Shown in pieces: positions 48,753-56,943 of a stretch of DNA of 64,000 nt. The stretch's first letter is position 1. Each line of letters begins with the position of its first letter. The DNA is from CAVZTX01 sp963778375. GTDB lineage: Bacteria; Chloroflexota; Ktedonobacteria; Ktedonobacterales; Ktedonobacteraceae. The translations under genes were made by a program, and so were the position numbers. The DNA lies in assembly GCA_963778375.1 (NCBI GenBank), contig CAVZTX010000003.1, positions 19,433 to 83,432 on the forward strand. Direction: 5' to 3'. Below the pieces are notes generated by a model. It was given only the letters and a program-made list of their open reading frames with translations. It was not told the DNA's origin and ran no database searches.

Positions 48753-50629
48753 CCCGCTATCTTCCCCCCTTCATACCGTGCCTCAAACTCCTCCTGCTCG
48801 CGCAATTGCAAATCATAGAGCCTGGCATATGGCCCTCCTCGCGCCAATAAGCTCTCGTGGGTTCCTCGCTCCACAATTCTCCCTTTCTCCAATACCAGAA
48901 TCAAATCCGCGTTCTTGATCGTGCGCAGGCGCGAGGCCACGACAAACGTAGTGCGTCCTCGCATCACAGCATCCAATGCCTGCTGGATAAGATACTCTGT
49001 TTCCATATCCACGCTCGAAGTCGAATCATCAAGCACGAGAATGCGGGGATTAAGCAGCAACGTGCGTGCAATCGCTACGCGTTGTTTCTGCCCACCGGAG
49101 AGCGTCACGCCTCGCTCTCCAACCCAAGTATCGTAACCATCTGGCAATGACGTAGCAAAATCATGCAGACGTGCTACCTTGGACGCCGCTATAATTTGTT
49201 CGGTGGTTGCATTAGCAACGCCATAAGCGATGTTATCACGAAGCGTTGCATTGAACAGAAAAACATCCTGTAACACTAACCCCACGTTCCGCCGCAGAGA
49301 GGCCTGGGTCACCTCGCGTATGTCCTTCCCATCAATTGTAATCCGCCCGCTTGTAGCTTCATAGAAACGTGGTAGCAAGTGCAAAATTGTGCTTTTACCG
49401 CTTCCTGTAGCGCCCAGTATAGCAATGATCTTGCCTGGCTGTGCGTCGATAGTGATGTTGTGTAGCACCTCTTGCCCATTTCCATACGCGAAGGAAACGT
49501 TCTCAAAGCGCACGTGCCCCTCTACCCGCTGTAGGGTCGTTGCCCCTGGTGCATCAGTAATAGTCGGTTCGGTATCCAGCACTCCAAAGATACGTACACC
49601 CCCTGAAAGCCCACGCATAAACCACGTGACCATATAGCCAAAGGTTCGCACAGGCGTGCCCAGCAGAAGAATATATTGTGTGACGGCCACAAGTACGCCG
49701 AGACTGAGTTGATGGCCTATCACCGCAATGCCTCCTACCCAGACAACCAATACCGTCACCAAGTTAAGTACAAGCACCATCAACGGCTGGTTCCATGCTG
49801 AGAGCCGCATCGCACTCATATTGAGTTCACGTACCTCGCGGTTTTTCGCGCCGAACTTGGCTATCTCGAAATCTTCACGCGCAAACGCTTTTACCACACG
49901 CACGCCACTCAGACTCTCTTGCATCACGGTTCCCAGCGCTCCTGTTTCATTCTGCACGTCGAACCATAGCGGGCGCAAATGCTTTGCTACCTGCACCGAA
50001 AGTAAGATCAGTACCGGAACACAGATCATCGTGATTAAAGCCAGCTGCCAGTCAAGCTGAAAAAGTATGAAGCTAACCGCACTGAAGGTGACAATTGCCA
50101 GCAAGGCACGCAGCAGACCTAAAGGAATAAAGTTGCGCACCGCCTCAATATCAACAGTCAGACGCGACATTAACTGGCCCGTCTCTGCTTCATCATGAAA
50201 CGAGAAACTCAGCGTTTGCAGATGGTCATAGACGTTATTTCTCAGATCATAAGCTACCAGGTTCGAGAGTGCCTGTGACAGATAGCCTTGCCCATAGGCA
50301 AAAAGACCGCGCAGTGAACTAGTGACAAGAATCGCACCCGTAGCTAGTAGTAGCGTACTGAATTGCCCATGTTGCAGCCCCGTATCGATCACCCATGCTA
50401 GCAGCCACGGCACAATCAACGCGAAGCCTGTAGAGAATCCCAGGCAAACCACCGCGCCAAGCGCCCATATCCAGTGAGGACGAAGCAATCCTAGTATACG
50501 CCTATAGATGCGTAAGCTAGTTTTCCACGTTTCAAGAGAAAAAGATGCTCGCAGAGTGCCCATTTTCGGCAGGATCACACGTATATCCTTTCTAGATATT
50601 CCTATTGACGTATATATAGCTCTTTTCAC
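48749..50629 (-). CDS. ABC exporter half-transporter, degenerate Walker B glutamate
   Basis: A 626-residue ABC permease-ATPase. After an N-terminal hydrophilic extension, six TM helices span about 50-340. The NBD has Walker A GATGSGKST, signature LSGGQKQR, and Walker B ILVLDDSTSSVD. The catalytic Glu is replaced by Asp, the mark of the non-hydrolysing site in heterodimers such as TM287/288 and BmrCD. The H-loop reads VVASRLRT, where the usual His is a Ser, also as in degenerate sites. The start is GTG 50629; ATG 50563 (MGTLRASFS) is an alternative. It forms an operon with the downstream half. Confidence 0.9.
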   Translation of the reverse strand: MKRAIYTSIGISRKDIRVILPKMGTLRASFSLETWKTSLRIYRRILGLLRPHWIWALGAVVCLGFSTGFALIVPWLLAWVIDTGLQHGQFSTLLLATGAILVTSSLRGLFAYGQGYLSQALSNLVAYDLRNNVYDHLQTLSFSFHDEAETGQLMSRLTVDIEAVRNFIPLGLLRALLAIVTFSAVSFILFQLDWQLALITMICVPVLILLSVQVAKHLRPLWFDVQNETGALGTVMQESLSGVRVVKAFAREDFEIAKFGAKNREVRELNMSAMRLSAWNQPLMVLVLNLVTVLVVWVGGIAVIGHQLSLGVLVAVTQYILLLGTPVRTFGYMVTWFMRGLSGGVRIFGVLDTEPTITDAPGATTLQRVEGHVRFENVSFAYGNGQEVLHNITIDAQPGKIIAILGATGSGKSTILHLLPRFYEATSGRITIDGKDIREVTQASLRRNVGLVLQDVFLFNATLRDNIAYGVANATTEQIIAASKVARLHDFATSLPDGYDTWVGERGVTLSGGQKQRVAIARTLLLNPRILVLDDSTSSVDMETEYLIQQALDAVMRGRTTFVVASRLRTIKNADLILVLEKGRIVERGTHESLLARGGPYARLYDLQLREQEEFEARYEGGKIAG

Positions 50630-50948
50630 AAAAGTTTATGTTCAAATAGAGCATTGTTGCTGAGGCAAAGAGGAGTTTAATGATTCGGCCTCACGAAGCT
50701 TGAACCCTGAATCAGGCCAAAAAAGTAGACGGAACTCTGTCCGCTACCTCAAATACATTGGTGGGAATGTCTGCTCACCAGGAAGATGGCCCTATTATCT
50801 ATCACTTCATAGTATACCACGATTTTCAGTTTGTTTTTGAGATGCTCATCTATCCCTCCTCCTGGTGATTGTGCAACATCCCTGAAAGGAGTACAATACA
50901 TCCCAGGAATGAGATAGTGACCTCATTATCGGGTCAAGGAGGCGAGTT
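50630..50948. other. 319-bp divergent intergenic region
   Basis: It separates the ABC exporter operon (minus) from the acidic TPR gene (plus). It holds the plus-strand promoter at 50869-50897 and an AAGGAGG ribosome site (50936-50942). A GGCCT...AGGCC inverted pair (about 50688-50719) with a long loop is the only other structure. No further gene is supported. Confidence 0.55.
50869..50897 (+). promoter_or_regulatory. sigma-70-type promoter of the acidic TPR gene
   Basis: TTGTGC (50869-50874) and TACAAT (50892-50897) are separated by 17 bp. The leader would be about 45 nt and end in AAGGAGG, seven bases before ATG 50949. The same -10 hexamer occurs in the promoters at 37.1 and 55.1 kb, but no CGTTACGA repeat is present here. 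Confidence 0.6.
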
Positions 50949-53327
50949 ATGACAAAGAAAAAGAACCCACAGATATCTGTTTCTCAGGAAGATAACAGAC
51001 AGGCACAGCAAATGCTTGAACAATATCACAGGATCGCCAATAATTTTCGCGCAAGCGCAGACCAGGAGCAAGTGGAAACTGTATTGACCGAAATCAATAG
51101 CATGTCCGAAGGTGCACAGATAGCCCTGGTCAAGGCATTGGCAAAAGAAACTCATACCGACGCCGCCGATGTTCTAGCCGCCATCGACGAATTAAGTCCC
51201 GTAAAAAACGTCCGTAAAGAAGCAAAACGCTCATTAATACGCCTTGAAGAGGCAAGAATTTATCCCAGTTGGACCCCACCCACTGATCAGTTATCCATCA
51301 TACAATTCCAGGCCCCCACCGGCCCTCTACGTTTCTGGAAAGGCATCGTGACCGACTCACGCAACATAGGCGAAGTTCAACTCTTGCTCTGCTTTGAACG
51401 GGAAGAAGACCCTACAGAGATAAGAGTCCTGGGATTCTTGCTCGAATTCGGCTTCGAGGGAGTCAAAGACTTCTTCACAAGAATTGAGAGCAAGCGGCGC
51501 TTCGAGAAGTTCCTCAGTGAGATGAACGAGCGCTTGGGCGACGTTAAAACAAAGGATTGCTCGTTGGCCCAGGGCCGTCGTCTGCTACTCGACGCGCTTG
51601 GGGTAAACAAACGTGCTGGCACCCAACCCTACAAAGACTACCGCCTGAACGCCTCGCTCGTCAATCAATTGGTATTGGAATCCTCAGAACTCGAAGATGA
51701 TGCCGAACTTGACGATGATATTGATTTTGATGATGACGACGACGACGATGAGGAGGAGGATGTAATTAATCTCCATGACCTGACTCCTCAGGAAGTCGTT
51801 ATCAATTTCGTTGAGTCCTGGGTCGATGAAAACTATGACATAGCCTATGAACTCCTCTCATCTGATAGTCCACTTCGCGCAGGACTCTCGAAGGATGAAT
51901 GGATTGAGCATCGTGAGGACTGGGCAGAAGAGGCCGTTCCGGCTGAACTGCAACCAAACTTCATCTTTGAACGCGAAACGCAACAATCCCGCCTCTGGCT
52001 TCCCAATCCCTTTAGTGCAAATCGCTCATCCACACGCAAAGAGATTGAGGTTGGCTGGTCTATCGAGCTAGACGAAACCTCCCTCGATGACACAATACCA
52101 GAACTACCCAAACCCACCGTCGTGTACAAAGAAACAGGGCGGCATTGGTTCTGGACAAGTTATGCATTGGTGAAAGAGCAAGACGAGTGGCGCATCCAGA
52201 GTATGACCGATGAAGGCGTGAGTGCTCAGGAACTGTCTATCGAAGAGTTACAGAAGAGAAAGCAGAACCTTGATAAGTTCCTGGACGATTTTACACAAAA
52301 ACACAAACCGGAAGACCTACAGCAATTGACCGACGAAAAGACACTGGAATATCTCAGTCAAGTTATACGACGCGTCATGCAAACGGTCTATTATACCGAT
52401 GCGCTTATCAAAAAGTTACCACTTGATAGTACCCTCTACCAAGATGCCGCTGGTCGCACACTCATGTTCCGTCAACTAGAGCGTTCCGCTGCCTACCTCG
52501 AACAATTAACGCAGCGTTTTACCGAGAATCGTGCCCAGAATTTGAGACAATTGGCCGCGATCCAAAGAGAACTAAGTGGCCAATTCTTTGATGAAGATGA
52601 TGAAGAACGTGGCGACCGCTTCCTAGATCTCGCTGAGGAAGCCCTGAACGAGTCACTCACACTTGAGGATAGATTTGAAACACATATCTCGCTTGCTGAA
52701 ATACTCATAGACTTAAGTGAGTTTGATGAGGCGGAAGAGCATCTGTTACAGGCCAAAGACGAGGCTACCGAACCCGCCGACCTTGCCCACATCGAACTCC
52801 ACCTCGGCGAGATCGCTATGGAGCGCGAGCAATACCAGCAAGCCCTCAGTCACTATCAATATGTCGTGGATTTCAGCCCGAACGATCCTGTTGCCTGGGC
52901 CGATGTTGCTGTCGCCCATATGAAGCTCAACAACTATGAAGAGGCCGAGACGAGCTATAGGCGCGCCATCGCCTTAGGTCCGGATGAAGTAGAATACTAC
53001 ATGGATCTCAATAACCTCTATAAAGAGATCGACCAACCAGAGAAGGCCATCTCGGTAGTCGAAGAGGGTTTAAGAAACAATCCCGACTCCATTACTTTAA
53101 ACATCTTCCTGGCCACTACCTACATCGAAAGTGGCGATCTTGATCAGGCAGAAGAGTATATACAGGAAGCAGAGCGCATCGATCCAGATGCAGAGGTCGT
53201 TCTCGTAGCACGTCAGGTGCTCAATATGACGAAGGCAACCCGCGCGATCACTAAACCGAATAGACTCAAGGCGGCCCCCAATATTGCTAAACTAGGTCGC
53301 CCCGTAAAGAAAAAGAAAGGGAGATAA
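50949..53327 (+). CDS. large acidic TPR-repeat protein of unknown function
   Basis: A 792-residue soluble protein without signal peptide or TM helix. The N-terminal 100 residues look like a helical HEAT-type region (AQIALVKALAKETHTDAADVL). A very acidic stretch of Asp/Glu lies at about 247-272, followed by a domain like those in SEC-C/NTF2-like proteins (VINFVESWVDENYDIAYELL, about 278-300, and TGRHWFWTSYALVKEQDEWR). The C-terminal 250 residues are TPRs (HLQAKDEA region, AIALGPDEVEYYMDLNNLY), ending in a basic tail KKKKGR. It has its own promoter and strong terminator, so it forms a single-gene unit. I do not recognise a function; a scaffold or stress-response adaptor is conceivable. Confidence 0.75.
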   Translation: MTKKKNPQISVSQEDNRQAQQMLEQYHRIANNFRASADQEQVETVLTEINSMSEGAQIALVKALAKETHTDAADVLAAIDELSPVKNVRKEAKRSLIRLEEARIYPSWTPPTDQLSIIQFQAPTGPLRFWKGIVTDSRNIGEVQLLLCFEREEDPTEIRVLGFLLEFGFEGVKDFFTRIESKRRFEKFLSEMNERLGDVKTKDCSLAQGRRLLLDALGVNKRAGTQPYKDYRLNASLVNQLVLESSELEDDAELDDDIDFDDDDDDDEEEDVINLHDLTPQEVVINFVESWVDENYDIAYELLSSDSPLRAGLSKDEWIEHREDWAEEAVPAELQPNFIFERETQQSRLWLPNPFSANRSSTRKEIEVGWSIELDETSLDDTIPELPKPTVVYKETGRHWFWTSYALVKEQDEWRIQSMTDEGVSAQELSIEELQKRKQNLDKFLDDFTQKHKPEDLQQLTDEKTLEYLSQVIRRVMQTVYYTDALIKKLPLDSTLYQDAAGRTLMFRQLERSAAYLEQLTQRFTENRAQNLRQLAAIQRELSGQFFDEDDEERGDRFLDLAEEALNESLTLEDRFETHISLAEILIDLSEFDEAEEHLLQAKDEATEPADLAHIELHLGEIAMEREQYQQALSHYQYVVDFSPNDPVAWADVAVAHMKLNNYEEAETSYRRAIALGPDEVEYYMDLNNLYKEIDQPEKAISVVEEGLRNNPDSITLNIFLATTYIESGDLDQAEEYIQEAERIDPDAEVVLVARQVLNMTKATRAITKPNRLKAAPNIAKLGRPVKKKKGR

Positions 53328-53331
53328 GTCC

Positions 53332-53391
53332 TTTTCTAAATAAAAGAACGCTCCGTGGCCAGTGCCACGGAGCGTTCTTTTATTTAGAAAA
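53332..53391. terminator. bidirectional terminator with 28-bp perfect stem
   Basis: The arms 53332-53359 and 53364-53391 are exact reverse complements with the 4-base loop CAGT. The outer part of the stem is A/T-rich, so each strand ends in a T-rich run after a GC core (ACGCTCCGTGGC). It lies exactly between the convergent stops at 53327 and 53393 and should serve both genes. Confidence 0.92.
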
Positions 53392-53392
53392 A

Positions 53393-54031
53393 TTAATACC
53401 TTACCCTTGGTACCTTGTGCAGGTATGTATCATCATTCACCTGCTTCAGCATAAAATCCGCGACATCCGCCCGCGCAATCTTCGAATTCAACCCCATAGA
53501 CAGTGGAACGCCAACTTTGTAGCGACCCGTTTTCGGAGTATCGGTCAAGCGTGCCGGGCGTACAATCACCCAATCAAGATCACTCTGCTCAATCGCCCGT
53601 TCCTGGATAACCTTATCTGCAAACATCGTTTTCACCTTCGGGAAAAAAGGTAAGATGACCGGCAAAATCCACGGAACTTCTCGCTTCTCTCCATCCAACG
53701 CTGCTACCACGTGCCCAGACTGGCAGATGAAGCGTTTCACTCCCAACTTCTTCATCGCCGCGATAATATTCTCTGTGCCCTTGGAGCAGACAGGCTTCGT
53801 CGATCCTGGCCTTACGCCAAGCGTGCAAATTACAGCGTCCTGACCTGCGATTGCTGCCTCGACATCCGTCGTATTGAAAACATCGCCATGAACAAAGTGG
53901 AAATTTGGATTGTCTATAGTTACAGCCGGTGGAATATGCGCAAAAGCTGTTACCTCGTGCCCTTCCGCCAGCGCTTGCTCAACCACTGCGAGACCTGTAC
54001 CGCTTGAACCGCCAAACACTACGATTTTCAT
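53393..54031 (-). CDS. NmrA/atypical SDR-like NAD(P)-binding protein
   Basis: A 212-residue protein from ATG 54031, preceded by GAAAGGACGGC. The N-terminal Rossmann motif is VVFGGSSGTGLAVVEQAL (residues 4-21). HGDVFNTTDVEAAIAGQDAVI follows, and VIVRPARLTD closes the core, as in NAD(P)H-binding atypical SDRs (NmrA/BVR-B-like). The canonical YxxxK pair is absent, so it may be a sensor or a reductase with a different mechanism. It is single and convergent with the TPR gene. Confidence 0.83.
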   Translation of the reverse strand: MKIVVFGGSSGTGLAVVEQALAEGHEVTAFAHIPPAVTIDNPNFHFVHGDVFNTTDVEAAIAGQDAVICTLGVRPGSTKPVCSKGTENIIAAMKKLGVKRFICQSGHVVAALDGEKREVPWILPVILPFFPKVKTMFADKVIQERAIEQSDLDWVIVRPARLTDTPKTGRYKVGVPLSMGLNSKIARADVADFMLKQVNDDTYLHKVPRVRY

Positions 54032-54188
54032 AATTTGCCGTCCTTTCTTCGGGTTCATCAGAAGCAATGGAACCGGAACGTTGTAGAAGTCCTTGTAAAA
54101 CCGCTCCCAGTTCCATTGCTCCTTACGTACCCTCCATCTATATGCACATCCCGATTACTATCTCGAAACTCATTTTTGTTGTATGTAA

Positions 54189-55047
54189 CTATCGAACCGC
54201 CATCATCTCATCAGCGGGCTTTGCTTCGCGAGCAACTGTTGACTCAACACTTGTTGCCGCTACCTGCTTGCCTGCACTCTGTGACTCTAGCACAGTGATA
54301 ATGATGTACCACACACCGACAATCATGCCGAAGAGTCCACCTGCACCGCCCCAGCTTCCCGCCTGCCCCAGCGTAAGCATTGCCATCACACCCATGTAGA
54401 CGTAGATGCCGCCTACAATGATACCCAGATCTCTCCAACCAGTACGTTTCGTCGATGCCAGCAAGCCACCTACAATCAAGCAGGAGCGTCAGTACAGCAG
54501 AGCCAACCCAGTGCAGGTCCAGCGCGTGGATTTCTCCATACTGCCATCCGGCTAATTGCCACTGGTATTCCTTCCAGGCGTTAGGCAGCAGAACCACAGC
54601 CGCGACCACGCTAAGCCCGAGTAACAGCTTACTAACACGACCTTCGCGTGAGAAGCTCAGCAGACTACGGAAATTGGGATAAAGCACAATAAACAGCGCA
54701 AGCAGTACGAGTAGCCCTGGTGCCTGCGGCACAAAAGGTGTGAAGAGCACAGCCAGAATAGTGATACCCACAATAAAGAACTGTGCCAGTGCTGGCTTCT
54801 CTTCTGGTTGCACCAACAGCCATATCAACGTCCCTCCGAAGAGAAGAATGGTTAAAGCTGCCAGCTCCGAAACGTGCCACAGGTGAATTTGCTCTACAGG
54901 GTCTCGAATGATCCAGGCCAGTAAGAATTTATAACTTCCCGCCCCTAGCAAGGCGAGTATAAACAGTACGCTTACAATCGTGAAGCCTCGTGTGCGCAAA
55001 GTCTTAAATTTGTTTTGAGAGAGTTGATTTTTTGCTGCTGCAAACAT
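54189..55047 (-). pseudogene. polytopic membrane protein, one frameshift
   Basis: Two minus-strand frames join near 54478 into one protein of about 285 residues. The first part has hydrophobic helices at TIVSVLFILALLGAG, AALTILLFGGTLIWLLV, FFIVGITILAVLFTPFV and LLVLLALFIVLYP, and runs on to HWVGSAVLTLL. One base too many breaks the frame, and the other frame continues LIVGGLLAS, RDLGIIVGGIYVYMGVMAML and a last helix with WYIIITVLES. I do not recognise the family. Its promoter (55125-55169) matches that of the SpoIIE-HATPase operon in every spacing, so the two are probably co-regulated. ATG 55047 lies after GAAGGAGCG. Confidence 0.72.
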
Positions 55048-55374
55048 TTTACACGCTCCTTCAACTACATCGCTCTAGTGAACTCTTCAAGTTCATCTTC
55101 AATACTTTCTTCTTTCTAATCTACATTGTACTGGCAGAGCGTCCCTTAATCGTTACGATAGCGTTACGAAACAAAGAGGTACATTTCTTTCTCCATTCCA
55201 GTAACACTATGGCTCATCTGGCGTTTCTTAAATGTTTTGTACAGGGAATCACGACGACAAGCGAAATCGCCTCCTAAGGGCTGATTGATCGTGCCAATTG
55301 CTGATGCATCGGCCCTTAGGCCGAGTGAGGAAACTACTGATTAGAGGAGCCTGGCAGTTAGAGGGAACTACCGG
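55048..55374. other. 327-bp regulatory intergenic region
   Basis: It holds the composite promoter copy B (55125-55169) toward the membrane protein. Toward the FabG-like gene it holds an interrupted palindrome: CCTAAGGGC (55273-55281) and GCCCTTAGG (55312-55320) are perfect complements over nine bases with a 30-base loop that also contains GATCG and GCATC. Nothing coding is supported. Confidence 0.6.
55125..55169 (-). promoter_or_regulatory. composite promoter with 11-bp-period direct repeats (copy B)
   Basis: On the plus strand: ATTGTA (55125-55130, complement of -10 TACAAT), 17 bp containing GTCCC (55141-55145), AATCGTTACG (55148-55157), then CGTTACGA at 55151-55158 and 55162-55169. Every interval equals that in copy A at 37082-37126, including 78 bp to the start codon (55047). 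Over the repeat block 22 of 24 bases agree, while the 9 bp next to the -10 do not. Confidence 0.7.
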
Positions 55375-56121
55375 TTAAATATAAACTCCTCCATTGATAC
55401 TAATCGCCTGAGCCGTCATATAATCCCCTTCTGTAACGATATACCTCACACATTCAGCGATTTCTTCAGGTTTTCCAAAACGGCCCATTGGTATCTTATC
55501 GAGGATACGCTGGCGTATATTCTCCGGCACAGTCCACAACATATCCGTTTCTGTGAAGCCCGGACAAACTGCATTCACCGTAATACCATGACGAGCGACT
55601 TCCAGGGCAACCGATTTGGTAAATCCAATAATACCCGCCTTAGTTGCCGCATAATTAGCCTGCCCGATGTTACCCGCCAGCGCAACAAAAGAGCTAATAT
55701 TCACAATCTTGCCACTCTTGCGTTGCAGCATGAAAGGGAGCACATGCTTGGTACAGTTGAAAAGGCTGCCCAGATTAACATCTATCACCTCATCCCAATT
55801 ATCTCGGGACATATTTTTGAGTGTTTTATCGCGAGTGATCCCGGCATTGTTGATCAAAATATCAATCTGACCAAATGTTTCGATGGTCCGCCGTACCATC
55901 TCACCCGCCTGCTCAAAATCGGTGACGTCCGCTTGAACGACCAGAGCTTTTGGTCCATATTCTCGAATCTCGTCAGCTAAAGAATTTGCTGCATCGGCAC
56001 TCGTGTTATAGTTAATCACCACATTTGCGCCCGTTGCTCCCAACTCTTTAGCAATGGCTCTACCAATGCCTCGCCCAGATCCGGTAACAATTGCCGTTTT
56101 ACCATCCAGTCGCTTGCTCAT
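55375..56121 (-). CDS. 3-oxoacyl-ACP/acetoacetyl-CoA reductase (FabG/PhaB-like)
   Basis: A 248-residue classical SDR starting at ATG 56121 after GGAGG. Cofactor motif TGSGRGIGRAIAKEL (residues about 13-27), NNAG, then the catalytic Ser in ISSF and the YAATK pair (about 155-159). VCPGFTETDM follows, and the C-terminal SINGGVYI is typical. In sequence it cannot be told apart from FabG, but the phasin gene immediately upstream on the same strand favours acetoacetyl-CoA reductase (PhaB) in polyhydroxyalkanoate synthesis. A hairpin lies between the two genes. No PhaA or PhaC gene is in the window. Confidence 0.85.
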   Translation of the reverse strand: MSKRLDGKTAIVTGSGRGIGRAIAKELGATGANVVINYNTSADAANSLADEIREYGPKALVVQADVTDFEQAGEMVRRTIETFGQIDILINNAGITRDKTLKNMSRDNWDEVIDVNLGSLFNCTKHVLPFMLQRKSGKIVNISSFVALAGNIGQANYAATKAGIIGFTKSVALEVARHGITVNAVCPGFTETDMLWTVPENIRQRILDKIPMGRFGKPEEIAECVRYIVTEGDYMTAQAISINGGVYI

Positions 56122-56196
56122 ATCTTCTTTTCCTCCCTGAAGTAACTGCACAAATAAGTCTGACTACCCCAGGTAAAGAATACCATAAAAAGAAAA

Positions 56197-56221
56197 GGGC
56201 CGTAGCATTTAGCTACGACCC
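56197..56221 (-). terminator. hairpin terminator or attenuator after the phasin gene
   Basis: On the minus strand GGGTCGTAGC pairs with GCTACGGCCC (plus positions 56212-56221 and 56197-56206; one G-U pair) around a five-base loop TAAAT and is followed by TTTTCTTTTTATGG. It starts immediately after the phasin stop codon. It could reduce transcription into the reductase gene, giving much more phasin than enzyme. Confidence 0.75.
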
Positions 56222-56845
56222 TTACCAGGAAATCGTTGAGTTATTCAGTAGCGCTTTCCTTTGTGCCTGGCGAGCAACATTCTGCACGTTCTCAAGCCCC
56301 TGACGAGTGGCCTTCTGAACGTTCTCCGTAACTTTCTGGACATTCTCCAGTCCCTGCTCACCTGCTGTTTTTGCGGTATCCAATGCCTGCTGGTAGTAGG
56401 AGAATGGAGCGCGGAAGAAGTCGGCATAAGCATTCATTGACTCACGAGCCAGAGTACGAAAAACTTCCTGCTGCTGCTGGGATTGCTCTACGACGGACTG
56501 CATAAGATTACGTGTGCCCTCTGCGTGGCTCTTGAGTAGCTCAACACTATTCTCAAACGTTGTCTGAGCGAAACGGATATTGCGCTGTTGAGCCGCAAAG
56601 GCACCATCAATCACAGCCAGAAACGCTCCTTGCACATCTTCAGGCTGCTCAGGTACCTCATGCATCAAAGAACGGGTGCCTTCAGTGTGGCTCTTGAGTA
56701 GCTCAACACCATTCTCAAAAGTGCTCTGCGCAAACCGCACATTGCGTTCCTGAGCCGCAACAGCACTATCAGCAATTGCCCGGTTTGTCTCACGAATGGA
56801 AGTGGCAAAATTCCATGCCGCCTCGTTTACTTTATTTTCGGCCAT
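56222..56845 (-). CDS. phasin-like protein with internal duplication
   Basis: A 207-residue, wholly helical protein that would coat polyhydroxyalkanoate granules. Two near-identical repeats are visible: residues about 30-65 (AAQERNVRFAQSTFENGVEL, then LKSHTEGTRSLM) and about 84-119 (AAQQRNIRFAQTTFENSVEL, then LKSHAEGTRNLM). The middle has FFRAPFSYYQQALDTAK, similar to the phasin motif. The C-terminal part holds QGLENVQKVTENVQKATRQ repeats, an amphipathic coiled region rich in Ala/Gln. AAGGAG lies before ATG 56845. A 17-bp-spaced TATATGCA pair (56912-56919 and 56929-56936) lies in its promoter region. Confidence 0.75.
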   Translation of the reverse strand: MAENKVNEAAWNFATSIRETNRAIADSAVAAQERNVRFAQSTFENGVELLKSHTEGTRSLMHEVPEQPEDVQGAFLAVIDGAFAAQQRNIRFAQTTFENSVELLKSHAEGTRNLMQSVVEQSQQQQEVFRTLARESMNAYADFFRAPFSYYQQALDTAKTAGEQGLENVQKVTENVQKATRQGLENVQNVARQAQRKALLNNSTISW

Positions 56846-56943
56846 TATCTTCTCCTTGTTCGTCTTCAGTTTCAGCAGATATGCTCTTCACTGGAATACA
56901 ACTTTAACATCTATATGCATTTTACACTTATATGCAAAGATTG

